The notes under the pieces were generated by a model. It saw nothing but the letters and a program-made list of their open reading frames with translations, was not told where the DNA came from and searched no databases. Below, piece after piece: positions 56,475 through 64,000 of a stretch of DNA of 64,000 nt. Made by a program: the position numbers and the translations under genes. Source of the DNA: Nitrosomonadales bacterium (lineage in GTDB: Bacteria > Pseudomonadota > Gammaproteobacteria > Burkholderiales > Gallionellaceae); NCBI GenBank assembly GCA_016218415.1, contig JACRED010000021.1, positions 27,575 through 91,574 on the forward strand, read 5' to 3'. Position 1 is the stretch's first letter. Every line of letters begins with the position of its first letter.

Positions 56475-57227
56475 TCATGGCACGCTCTCGCAAGCGTCAC
56501 AACTCCCGCCAGTTTCGGGATTGCGCGGCGCATCCTGCAAAGCCTGCGCGCTGATCGGGCTTTTGTCGTAGCGCCGTTCTCCTATGGGCTGGCTGAAGCC
56601 AACGCGCTTCTTCAGGATCACGCCGACCGGGCAGACCTGCATCGCCTTATCGGTGAGCGCGATGTCGGTATCCACCAGCTTGCCCGATTCGGCATTGACG
56701 ATCAGGTGCTTGGTGATGCCGCGCCCGGACAGCGCGAATACGTTCTTGCCATCCATCTCGGATGACGCACGCACACACAGTTCGCACAGGATGCAGCGGT
56801 TGAAATCAAGCAGGATGTCGGGGTGTGAGGCGTCCACCGGACGATCCGGATACAGGTGGCGGAATCCTGCGGTGTGCACTTCAAGGTCGTAGCCCAGCGC
56901 CTGCAACACGCAGTTGCCGCTCTTCTCGCAGGACGGGCAGAAATGATTGCCCTCGGCGAACAGCATCTGCACCAAGGTGCGGCGCAGCGCATTGAGTTCT
57001 TCGATATCGCTCTCGACTTGCAAGCCTGCTTCGGCGGGCATCGTGCAGGAAGCCACCGTGCGGCCGTTGACCTTGACCGTGCACAGCTTGCAGCTGCCGT
57101 GCGGCTTGAACTCGGGGTGGTAGCACAGGTGGGGGATGTAACTCCCGGCGGCCAGTGCGGCCTGTATCACGGTTTGTCCCAGTTCGAAAGGGACGGTTGC
57201 GCCGTCGAGTTGAAAGGTATCACTCAT
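56475..57227 (-). CDS. hoxU: NAD-linked hydrogenase diaphorase/electron-transfer subunit HoxU
   Basis: A 250-residue iron-sulfur protein. Seen: N-terminal [2Fe-2S] ferredoxin ligands (CYHPEFKPHGSCKLC...ASC), HFCPSCEKSGNC (His/Cys cluster) and CILCELCVRAS ([4Fe-4S]), as in the NuoG N-terminus. Transfers electrons between HoxF and HoxY. Start overlaps hoxF by 4 nt. Confidence 0.95.
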   Translation of the reverse strand: MSDTFQLDGATVPFELGQTVIQAALAAGSYIPHLCYHPEFKPHGSCKLCTVKVNGRTVASCTMPAEAGLQVESDIEELNALRRTLVQMLFAEGNHFCPSCEKSGNCVLQALGYDLEVHTAGFRHLYPDRPVDASHPDILLDFNRCILCELCVRASSEMDGKNVFALSGRGITKHLIVNAESGKLVDTDIALTDKAMQVCPVGVILKKRVGFSQPIGERRYDKSPISAQALQDAPRNPETGGSCDACESVP

Positions 57228-59062
57228 GTCGCCTCCGTTTTCAAATGCGCCCCGGCGTCATCGCGCCCGGTCATCTGGCGTGCTCTGGCCAACGCCCCGT
57301 CGAGATCGAAGGCCGGTTTGAATTCCAGCGATTTCAGGCGGCTCTCGTAAGCCGGGCGGAAATACTTGAGCGTATGCAGCACAGGATTGCAGGCGGTGCG
57401 CCCGAGTCCGCAATGGGAGGTGGTCTGCAGCACATGGTCGAGGTTCTCGACCTCGCTCAGGTCATATTGGGTGCCCAGCCCGGCGGCGATCTTGTCCATG
57501 GTCTGCTTCAGCATCGAGGTGCCGACGCGGCATGGCGTGCAGAAGCCGCAGCTTTCGTGCGCGAAGAAATGCACATAGTTGCGCGCGACCTCGAACATAT
57601 CGCGGCTGTCGTCGAACACCATGAACGCGCCTGCGGTGGGCAGGTCCTCGAAGCCCAGCCTGCGGTCGAATTCGTGCTCGGCGACGCACACACCGGATGG
57701 CCCGCTGATTTGCACCGCGCGCGTGTTGACCGCTCCGCAGTCCTGCAAGATTTCGCGCACCGATACGCCGAACGGGTATTCGTAGATGCCGGGACGCGGA
57801 CAATCGCCGGACACCGAGATCAGCTTGCTGCCGCTGGATTTTGCGGTGCCGATGGCTTTGTAGTTTTCCGCGCCCATATGGATCGCCAGCGCGGCCTGGC
57901 AGAAGGTCTCGACGTTGTCCACGGCGGTCGGCTGTTGCATGTAGCCGTGCGTCACCGGGAACGGCGGCCGGTTGCGCGGTACACCGCGCTTGCCCTCCAG
58001 GGATTCGATCAGCGCCGATTCCTCGCCGCAGATGTAGGCGCCCGCGCCGAGATGGATCGCGATATCGAAATCAAAACCGGACTGGCCGAGTATGTTCCTG
58101 CCCAGCAGATTGCTATCGCGCCTCTGTTGTAACACGGCCTGCAAGGGTTCGAGGAGGTAACGGTATTCGCCGCGCAGGTAGACGAAACCCTGCTTCGCCC
58201 CGATGGCCAGCGCGCACAGCGTCATGCCCTCGAACACCAGATCGGCCTGACGGGTCAGCAGCACGCGGTCCTTGAAGGTGCCTGGCTCGCCCTCGTCGGC
58301 ATTGCATACCACGTAATGATTTGCGCCCTGCGCGTTGCGGCAGGCTTCCCATTTCAGGCCGGTGGGAAAGCCTGCGCCGCCGCGACCGCGCAGGCCGGAT
58401 TGTTTGATCGCCTCGACGACGGCCGTTCCGATTTCCGTTCGTGGTGAGCCTGTCGAACCACGAACGGACATTGATAGCGCCGCGCGCAGCACCTCTCCCG
58501 GCACCAGCCTGTTGTCCAGCACCAGCCCGCTGCGGCGGATGTTGTCTTCCACCCTGAAGAAATCGGCAGGCCAGTCCGCCAGCGGCGTGCGGTTGCGGAT
58601 CAGTTGGGCGATCTCCTGAACGCGCTGGTGCGTCAAACGGGTGATCGCGCGCCCGTTGACCAGCAGCGCCGGCCCCTGATCGCACATGCCGGTGCAGGAA
58701 GTTGTGTTGATGCTGACCAGCCCGTCTTCCGACACCTTGCCCGGCTCCACCCACAGTTGCCGGCACATACTCTGCATCAGCTCGACGCTGCCCAGCATGC
58801 GGTCGGTGATGTTGTCGGAAAACAGCACGCGGTATTCGCCGTGCGCTTGCAGATGCAGGAATGAATAAAACGAAGCGACGCTCTCGATACGCGCGCGCGG
58901 AATGGCCAGTTTTTCGGCAAGGCAGGTGATGGATACAGCGGGCAGATAACCGACGCACTCCTGCAGCTCGCGCAAAATCTGTAGCAGGTTGGACGCATCA
59001 TGCCCGTATCGCCCGAGTATCGGGTCCAGGCAGTCCGCATGGCGATGAGTTTGCTTGGTCAT
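57224..59062 (-). CDS. hoxF: NAD-linked hydrogenase diaphorase subunit HoxF (NuoE-NuoF fusion)
   Basis: A 612-residue subunit. Residues 1-150: NuoE-like part with Cys100, Cys123, Cys127 (CTGMC). The rest: NuoF-like with GLRGRGGAGFPTGLKW (FMN/NADH), NADEGEPGTFKDR, CGEESALIESLEG and [4Fe-4S] ligands ESCGFCTPCRVG plus CGLGRTACNP. It oxidises or reduces NAD(H). Oddity: SMSVRGSTGSPRTE, between the two parts, is encoded in part by a REP-like repeat. It heads the hydrogenase operon; a 238-bp spacer separates it from glgP. Confidence 0.95.
   Translation of the reverse strand: MTKQTHRHADCLDPILGRYGHDASNLLQILRELQECVGYLPAVSITCLAEKLAIPRARIESVASFYSFLHLQAHGEYRVLFSDNITDRMLGSVELMQSMCRQLWVEPGKVSEDGLVSINTTSCTGMCDQGPALLVNGRAITRLTHQRVQEIAQLIRNRTPLADWPADFFRVEDNIRRSGLVLDNRLVPGEVLRAALSMSVRGSTGSPRTEIGTAVVEAIKQSGLRGRGGAGFPTGLKWEACRNAQGANHYVVCNADEGEPGTFKDRVLLTRQADLVFEGMTLCALAIGAKQGFVYLRGEYRYLLEPLQAVLQQRRDSNLLGRNILGQSGFDFDIAIHLGAGAYICGEESALIESLEGKRGVPRNRPPFPVTHGYMQQPTAVDNVETFCQAALAIHMGAENYKAIGTAKSSGSKLISVSGDCPRPGIYEYPFGVSVREILQDCGAVNTRAVQISGPSGVCVAEHEFDRRLGFEDLPTAGAFMVFDDSRDMFEVARNYVHFFAHESCGFCTPCRVGTSMLKQTMDKIAAGLGTQYDLSEVENLDHVLQTTSHCGLGRTACNPVLHTLKYFRPAYESRLKSLEFKPAFDLDGALARARQMTGRDDAGAHLKTEAT
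58435..58467. repeat. REP-like element inside hoxF
   Basis: 33 bp with perfect 10-bp arms CCGTTCGTGG and CCACGAACGG around a TGAGCCTGTCGAA core, matching the intergenic family near 3.9 and 6.1 kb. Eleven codons long, it preserves the hoxF frame in the linker between NuoE- and NuoF-like domains. Confidence 0.85.
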
Positions 59063-59153
59063 AAGGTCTTTAGCATTGCACCTGAAAATGAGCCTGACTC
59101 TGTATTGGGGATTCTACGCTCAAGATGTTGAATAGTCTGCAACGTCAGCGCAC

Positions 59154-59172
59154 GGGGCGGTATAATCGCCCC
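59154..59172 (+). promoter_or_regulatory. candidate glgP promoter -10 inside a small inverted repeat
   Basis: TATAAT at 59161-59166 lies in the loop between GGGGCG and CGCCCC. A -35 match is poor (TGCAAC at 59138). It would give glgP a leader of about 130 bases containing a CCCCCTG-CAGGGGG hairpin at 59203-59228. Confidence 0.35.
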
Positions 59173-59300
59173 GACCATAGGCGTATTCCTGCCCGAAGCA
59201 CTACCCCCTGTTTGTATCTGCACAGGGGGAAATCGAATCGCCTGCAGCAACTTAGGAGCGCACCATTTACACCCCGTCAAAAAATTCCCGGCTGGCTTCC

Positions 59301-61769
59301 ATGATAGGCAACCTTCCACCGCTAGGCATGGATGCCGCCAGCATCGTCGACGATTTTCGCCATTATTTCAGCCACACGATGGGCCGCGATGATCCGAACT
59401 TTTCCAGCTACCAGATGTATGAGTCGTTGGCGATGGCGCTGCGCGACCGTCTGGTGGAGCGCTGGCGCAACACCCGTCAGGCTTACCGCGAAGCGGACTG
59501 CAAACGCACCTATTACCTGTCACTCGAGTTCCTGATGGGGCGCGCGCTCGGCAATGCGATGCTGAATCTGGATATCGACCCCGCCACGGCGACCGCGCTG
59601 CGGCAACTTGGCGTGACGCTCGAAGACCTGGCCGAGCACGAGCACGATGCGGGCCTGGGGAACGGCGGTCTGGGCAGGCTGGCGGCCTGCTTCCTGGACA
59701 GTTGCGCCACGCTGCAATTGCCGGTGATGGGCTACGGCATACGCTACGAGTACGGCATGTTTCGCCAGAAGATCGAGAACGGGAACCAGATCGAGGAGCC
59801 GGATCATTGGCTGCGCGACGGCAATCCATGGGAGATCGAGCGCCCTGAATTCGCCACACGGATCAAGTTCGGCGGACGTACCGAATACTTTACCGACCCC
59901 AAGGGCAGGATACATGTGCGCTGGGTCGATACGCGCGACGTGATGGCGATACCCTACGACGTGCCGATACCCGGCTACCGGAACGGTACGGTGAACACGC
60001 TGCGCCTGTGGAGTGCGGCGGCGACCGAGGAATTCGACCTTTCCGAATTCAACGCCGGCAGCTATACCGAAGCGGTCGCCGCAAAGAATTCCGCCGAGCA
60101 CATCACGATGGTGCTCTACCCCAACGATGCGAGCGAGAACGGCAAGGAGCTGCGCCTGCGCCAGCAATACTTCCTCGCCTCGGCCAGCCTGCAGGACGTG
60201 TTGCGCCAGTGGGTCAAGCTCCACGGCCGGGATTTCAGCGAATTCGCGGAGAAAAACTGCTTCCAGCTGAACGACACCCACCCGACCTGCGCCGTGCCGG
60301 AACTGATGCGTCTGCTGATGGACGAGCACGGCCTGGAGTGGGATGAGGCGTGGGCTGTCACCAGCAATACCATGGCCTACACCAACCACACCCTGTTGCC
60401 CGAGGCACTGGAGAAATGGTCCATCAGCATGTTCGGCCGCCTGCTGCCGCGTCTGATGGAGATCGTGCGCGAGATCAACGCACAGTTCCTGTCCCGGATA
60501 GCCCTGAGCTATCCCGGTGACATCGAGCGCCAGCGCCGCATGTCCATCATCGAAGAGGGGCACGAACATCACGTGCGCATGGCGTATCTGGCGGTGGTGA
60601 GCTGCCGCTCGGTCAACGGCGTCGCGGCCTTGCATACGCAGTTGCTCCAGCAGCACCTGTTCCGCGATTTCTACGAGATGTGGCCGGAAAAATTCAACAA
60701 CAAGACCAACGGCGTCACACCGCGCCGCTGGCTGTCATGGAGCAATCCGGCATTGAGCGGAATGATTTCCGAAGCCATCGGCGACAGCTGGCGCGCCGAC
60801 CTGTCGAATCTGAAAGATTTGCGGAAATTTGCCAACGATGCCGCGTTCCGCGCCAGGTGGCATGACGTGAAGCAGGCGAACAAACAGCAACTGGCCGACA
60901 TGGTGCGCCGCGACTGCGGCGTCGATTTCGATCCCGCCGCGCTGTTCGACGTGCAGGTCAAGCGCATTCACGAATACAAGCGGCAACTGCTGAACGTGCT
61001 GCACGTCATCCATCTCTACGACCGCATCAAACGCGGCGATACCGCAGACTGGACGCCGCGTTGCGTGCTGATAGGCGGCAAGGCCGCGCCGGGTTACATG
61101 ATGGCGAAACGCATCATCAAGCTGGTCAACTCCGTGGCCAAGGTGATCAACGAAGATCCGGCCGCCAGGGGACTGCTGCGGCTGGCGTTCCTGCCGAATT
61201 ACCGGGTCACCGCGATGGAGGTGATCTGCCCCGGCACCGACCTGTCCGAGCAGGTATCCACCGCCGGCAAGGAGGCTTCGGGCACCGGCAACATGAAGTT
61301 CATGATGAACGGCGCGCTGACGATAGGCACGCTGGACGGGGCCAACATCGAGATCCGCGAGGAAGCCGGTGCAGACAATTTCTTCCTGTTCGGACTGACT
61401 GCGGCAGAAGTCGAGGCGACCCGCGGCCATTACGACCCGGCTGCGATCATCGATGCCGACGACGATCTCAAGCGCGTGATGGGATTGCTGGCCAGCGGAC
61501 ACTTCAACATGTTCGAACCCGGCATCTTCGACCCCATCATCGACTCGGTCTACAGCCCCGGCGATCCGTGGCTGACCGCGGCGGATTTCCGCAGCTACGT
61601 CGACAGCCAGCGCAGGGTAGCCCGGGCCTACCGGAACCGCGACGAGTGGACGCGCATGAGCATCCTCAACACGGCTGCGAGCGGCAAGTTTTCCAGCGAC
61701 CGCACCATCCTGGAGTACAACCGCGAGATATGGGGATTGCCGCAGGTGGCGCCCAAGCAGCTCCGATAG
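59301..61769 (+). CDS. glgP: glycogen/maltodextrin phosphorylase
   Basis: An 822-residue enzyme, typical length. Seen: YYLSLEFLMGRALGNAM, LGNGGLGRLAACFLDSCATL, QLNDTHPTCAVPELMRLL, DVQVKRIHEYKRQLLNVL and EASGTGNMKFMMNGALTIG (pyridoxal-phosphate site). Releases glucose-1-phosphate from glycogen. ATG 59301 has only a weak site; an AGGAG at 59254 would suit an in-frame ATT at 59265. Divergent from hoxF. Confidence 0.95.
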   Translation: MIGNLPPLGMDAASIVDDFRHYFSHTMGRDDPNFSSYQMYESLAMALRDRLVERWRNTRQAYREADCKRTYYLSLEFLMGRALGNAMLNLDIDPATATALRQLGVTLEDLAEHEHDAGLGNGGLGRLAACFLDSCATLQLPVMGYGIRYEYGMFRQKIENGNQIEEPDHWLRDGNPWEIERPEFATRIKFGGRTEYFTDPKGRIHVRWVDTRDVMAIPYDVPIPGYRNGTVNTLRLWSAAATEEFDLSEFNAGSYTEAVAAKNSAEHITMVLYPNDASENGKELRLRQQYFLASASLQDVLRQWVKLHGRDFSEFAEKNCFQLNDTHPTCAVPELMRLLMDEHGLEWDEAWAVTSNTMAYTNHTLLPEALEKWSISMFGRLLPRLMEIVREINAQFLSRIALSYPGDIERQRRMSIIEEGHEHHVRMAYLAVVSCRSVNGVAALHTQLLQQHLFRDFYEMWPEKFNNKTNGVTPRRWLSWSNPALSGMISEAIGDSWRADLSNLKDLRKFANDAAFRARWHDVKQANKQQLADMVRRDCGVDFDPAALFDVQVKRIHEYKRQLLNVLHVIHLYDRIKRGDTADWTPRCVLIGGKAAPGYMMAKRIIKLVNSVAKVINEDPAARGLLRLAFLPNYRVTAMEVICPGTDLSEQVSTAGKEASGTGNMKFMMNGALTIGTLDGANIEIREEAGADNFFLFGLTAAEVEATRGHYDPAAIIDADDDLKRVMGLLASGHFNMFEPGIFDPIIDSVYSPGDPWLTAADFRSYVDSQRRVARAYRNRDEWTRMSILNTAASGKFSSDRTILEYNREIWGLPQVAPKQLR

Positions 61770-61795
61770 TCCACCGACCACACGTTTTCACGGGT

Positions 61796-62113
61796 TCACT
61801 CCAATACCCGATAAGGCTCCATCGTCACGGACTCGACCCGGCTGCCCAGCAACACCAGACTGCCCTCGAGTCGGGTGTTGCCGGTTTCGCTGAACTCGAA
61901 ACGATAGCTGCGGCGCAACACCCGGCGACCCGCATCGTCGCGCACCAGCGCCAGCCCGATGCCGGCGACCGTATCGTCGAGAAATTGCACGTTCGCTTCG
62001 TCGCAGGCGCGCTTTCCCGCCTTACGCGCAATCTCCAGCGCGCGCAAACTGGCGGACCAGAACCAGCCCAGCGCGGCCAACAACAGCAGAAAAATGATAC
62101 TGATCGTGTCCAT
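61796..62113 (-). CDS. DUF3301 small membrane-anchored protein
   Basis: A 105-residue protein. Seen: an N-terminal membrane segment (ISIIFLLLLAALGWFWSAS), then a conserved AGKRACDEANVQFLDDTV region and RRSYRFEFSETG, as in DUF3301. Function unknown. It follows the DUF455 gene by 15 bp on the same strand and is convergent with glgP. Confidence 0.85.
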   Translation of the reverse strand: MDTISIIFLLLLAALGWFWSASLRALEIARKAGKRACDEANVQFLDDTVAGIGLALVRDDAGRRVLRRSYRFEFSETGNTRLEGSLVLLGSRVESVTMEPYRVLE

Positions 62114-62128
62114 AACCTGAATTTTTTG

Positions 62129-62944
62129 CTAACTGCCAAGCGCGGATAACTCAGCCTCGCCGAATCCCGCCGCGCGCCGCGCTTCCACATTGAACGGGCC
62201 GCGCATCACCGGTGCGGCATATGCGCCGGCCAGTTGCGCATAGGCGGCGACCGGCTCCAGACCGCGTTGTTCGCACAGATATGCGTACCAGCGGTTGCCG
62301 ATGGCGACATGGCCGATCTCGTCGCGCAGGATGATGTCCATGATCTCGGCAGCTTCCCGGTCTCCCGCCTGCGCCAGTTTGTCGCGTATCGCCGGAACCA
62401 CATCCAGCCCGCGCGCTTCCATCGTTCGCGGCACCAGCGCGATGCGCGCCAGGATGTCGGAGCGGGTCTTGTCGGCCATCTCCCACAGGCTGCTGTGCGC
62501 TGGGAAATCGCCATAGCTGTAACCCAGCACCCGCAAATGCCCCGCCAGCAGTGAGTAATGCAGCGCCTCTTCGTCTGCCACCCGCAACCAGTCCGCGTAA
62601 TAGGCCGGCGGCATACCGGGGAATCGCCAGATCGCATCCAGCGCCAGGTTGATCGCATTGAATTCGATATGCGTCAGCGCGTGGATCAAAATGGCGCGGC
62701 CTTCCGGCGTAACCATGGAACGGCGCTTGACCAGGCGGGGAGCGACCAGCTCCGGCTTTTCGGGTCGCCCGGGTACAGGCAGCTCGGTTTGCAATTCGGA
62801 ATGGCTATCCAGTTCAATTTTCCCGGTCGACCAGTCCTGCGCCAACTGCCGCACCCCGGCCGCTTTGCGCGCGGCATCGCATTCGGCCAGCCAGTGCAGC
62901 GCGGCGCGGCGCAATTCTAAAGGCGAGGTCAAAGTCGGCTGCAT
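62129..62944 (-). CDS. DUF455 ferritin-like protein
   Basis: A 271-residue protein. Seen: ILIHALTHIEFNAINLALDA (ExxH), LRVADEEALHYSLLAGHL and IILRDEIGHVAIGNRWY, giving the carboxylate/His di-iron ligands of the ferritin-like fold; related to MiaE-type tRNA hydroxylases but substrate unknown. Starts cleanly at ATG 62944 and precedes the DUF3301 gene. An IS element has landed 80 bp upstream. Confidence 0.87.
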   Translation of the reverse strand: MQPTLTSPLELRRAALHWLAECDAARKAAGVRQLAQDWSTGKIELDSHSELQTELPVPGRPEKPELVAPRLVKRRSMVTPEGRAILIHALTHIEFNAINLALDAIWRFPGMPPAYYADWLRVADEEALHYSLLAGHLRVLGYSYGDFPAHSSLWEMADKTRSDILARIALVPRTMEARGLDVVPAIRDKLAQAGDREAAEIMDIILRDEIGHVAIGNRWYAYLCEQRGLEPVAAYAQLAGAYAAPVMRGPFNVEARRAAGFGEAELSALGS

Positions 62945-63081
62945 AGCTGATCTTATGAATCAAATATCAATCGAGTGTGCCCCCCATTGATCTCGGGGTG
63001 AGCAGCAGGTTGACGGTTAGTCACTAGAGTCTGTTGACATATGAAATATAATGGCGCCCTCTCGTTAAGGAGGATAGTGCC

Positions 63082-63447
63082 ATGGCAAGGAAACTACTGC
63101 GTGACGACCAATACAAACGAATTGCAGGCATGCTGCCCGCGCAGCCGGGGACTCCCGGACGCAAGTCGGACAACCGGCTATTTCTGGAAGCCGTCTTGTG
63201 GATCGCCCGAAGCGGCGCGCCATGGCGTGACCTGCCGCCGGAATTTGGCGAGTGGAACACCGTGTACCAGCGGTTCGGGCGATGGTCGAAGAAAGGCGTC
63301 TGGCATAGGGTATTTGCCGAACTTGCCAAAGATGCCGATTTCGAGGAAGCCTTTATTGACAGCACCATCATCAAAGCCCACCAGCATGCCGCCGGTGCTC
63401 CAAAAAAAACGGCGAGCAAGCGCTTGGCCGCTCGCGCGGCGGACTGA
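63082..63447 (+). CDS. IS5-family transposase, first frame (OrfA)
   Basis: A 121-residue frame. Seen: LRDDQYKRIAGMLPAQPG, DNRLFLEAVLWIARSGAPWR (family N-terminal domain) and FIDSTIIKAHQHA with the first catalytic Asp. An A8 run at 63402-63409 (A AAA AAA) allows a -1 slip into the second frame, giving a 249-residue transposase; without slippage the product ends at 63447. Confidence 0.92.
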   Translation: MARKLLRDDQYKRIAGMLPAQPGTPGRKSDNRLFLEAVLWIARSGAPWRDLPPEFGEWNTVYQRFGRWSKKGVWHRVFAELAKDADFEEAFIDSTIIKAHQHAAGAPKKTASKRLAARAAD

Positions 63448-63830
63448 CCACCAAGATTCATGCGCTGGTCGAAGGATTGGGGCTGATGGCGCGATGGACG
63501 TTGACCGGAGGACAGGTTCACGACAGCGGCCAAGCCGTCCCTTTGCTCGATGGAGTGCAACCGGATGCCGTGGTGGCGGACAAGGCCTACGATGCCGACG
63601 CCCTGATTGCGCACATTCGGGAGATCGGCGCTGCCGCCGTCATTCCGCCGCGCAGCAACCGGCTCGAACAGCGTTCTTTCGACAAACATCAGTACAAGCA
63701 TCGCAACCTCATAGAGCGCTTCTTTCTGCGCATCAAACATTTTCGACGTATCTCCACACGCTACGAAAAACTCGCCGAACGGTTTTCGGCGTTCATCGCC
63801 ATTGTCGCTACCTTTTTGTGGCTGGCATAA
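63408..63830 (+). CDS. IS5-family transposase, second frame (OrfB, via -1 frameshift)
   Basis: Read in the -1 frame from the A8 run: RGGLTTKIHALVEG follows at once, then LTGGQVHDSGQAV, VVADKAYDADAL (second Asp) and HRNLIERFFLRIKHFRR (catalytic Glu). No own start fits the conserved beginning, so expression through frameshifting is likely; the first ATG is 63477. Confidence 0.9.
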   Translation, partial: NGEQALGRSRGGLTTKIHALVEGLGLMARWTLTGGQVHDSGQAVPLLDGVQPDAVVADKAYDADALIAHIREIGAAAVIPPRSNRLEQRSFDKHQYKHRNLIERFFLRIKHFRRISTRYEKLAERFSAFIAIVATFLWLA

Positions 63831-63856
63831 TTGTCAACAGACTCTAGGGAAATCGT

Positions 63857-64000
63857 GGTCTGAGCCAACCCCAGTTTCACGGACAGATAAATTAAGCGCC
63901 ATCATACAACCTCTCCACCTCATCCGGGGTACGGTAACCGAGTGACTGATGGATGCGGTTGCGATTATAAAAGCACTCGATGTAATCGAAGATCGCCAGC
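63857..64000 (-). mobile_element. end of an IS3-family element (continues past window)
   Basis: The terminal region reads, on minus, CCGTGAAACTGGGGTTGGCT after the transposase stop, an IS3-type end. The exact boundary (TGGTC at 63857 or TGAGCC at 63861) is uncertain. It lies 10 bp from the IS5 element. Confidence 0.75.
63892..64000 (-). CDS. IS3-family transposase OrfB, C-terminal 35 residues
   Basis: Seen: [20 protein letters not shown] then TPDEVERLY, the standard end of IS3-family (IS150/IS3) integrase-like transposases. Only the C-terminus is in the window. Confidence 0.92.
   Translation of the reverse strand, partial: LAIFDYIECFYNRNRIHQSLGYRTPDEVERLYDGA

Larger units (their letters stand above)
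63024..63847 (+). mobile_element. complete IS5-family insertion sequence
   Basis: Bounded by perfect 16-bp inverted ends (CTAGAGTCTGTTGACA and its complement), about 824 bp with CTAG included. CTAG is self-complementary, so ends and a TA, CTA or CTAG target duplication cannot be separated. It carries two overlapping transposase frames joined by a probable -1 frameshift. All DDE residues are present, so it may be active. Confidence 0.93.

Noticed and set aside
63041..63847. 268-codon plus-strand ORF across the IS5 element
   Set aside because: It is in a third frame relative to both transposase frames, and the DDE motifs are read in the other two.

Overview
The window is a gene-dense stretch of a bacterial chromosome, most likely a betaproteobacterium of the Nitrosomonadales/Gallionellaceae type (Sideroxydans- or Gallionella-like). 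That placement is an inference from the gene set (an NAD-linked Hox hydrogenase with R. eutropha-like operon order, MlaF, PldA, DjlA, an O-antigen cluster with an EPS-type MarR regulator) and from the overall protein style. No rRNA, tRNA or CRISPR array was seen.

Layout. 1-3.8 kb: start of uvrC, a uracil-DNA-glycosylase-like gene, an EF-hand/membrane protein and rlmJ, all on the minus strand. 4.0-25.5 kb: one long minus-strand surface-polysaccharide locus. It runs from the dTDP-L-rhamnose genes (rfbBDAC), through a MarR-type regulator with a striking double palindrome upstream, a UDP-L-amino-sugar trio, a Wzm/Wzt ABC exporter interrupted by an AlbA_2-type gene, a sulfotransferase, an acetyltransferase, a methyltransferase and five glycosyltransferases, to galE and a second epimerase. 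Part of it (about 11.7-15 kb) is visibly AT-rich. 25.5-34.1 kb: a glycogen/alpha-glucan block (malQ, GH57 amylase and glgC on minus; glgB and pgi on plus). 34.1-45.9 kb: housekeeping genes (mlaF, recQ, pldA, a phosphatase, djlA, a KTSC protein, an oxidoreductase, bcp, phoH, msrB, yciB, yciI, bolA, a parvulin) ending in a clear terminator.

45.9-59.1 kb: the most notable region. Minus-strand hoxF-hoxU-hoxY-(lipoprotein)-hoxH-(DUF559)-hoxW is followed by four pyruvate:ferredoxin oxidoreductase genes and then hypA-hypB-hypF(C-terminal part). The order resembles the Ralstonia eutropha soluble-hydrogenase operon, with the POR genes where hoxI would stand. The POR delta module is fused to a GltD-like flavoprotein, so NAD(P)H, ferredoxin, pyruvate and H2 could be linked by the products of one locus. 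Glycogen phosphorylase (glgP) is transcribed divergently from hoxF. Together with the glycogen block this suggests a store-and-ferment module: glycogen to pyruvate to acetyl-CoA with H2 formation, or the reverse with H2 as reductant. 61.8-62.9 kb carries a DUF3301 and a DUF455 ferritin-like gene. The window ends in a complete IS5-family element and the end of an IS3-family element.

Repeats are unusually informative here. An 88-90 bp compound repeat flanks the DUF559 gene on both sides in opposite orientation. Its half-elements recur between hoxU and hoxY. A REP-like element sits in frame inside hoxF. Two GTAGGGGC palindromes supply the stop codons of glgB and phoH.
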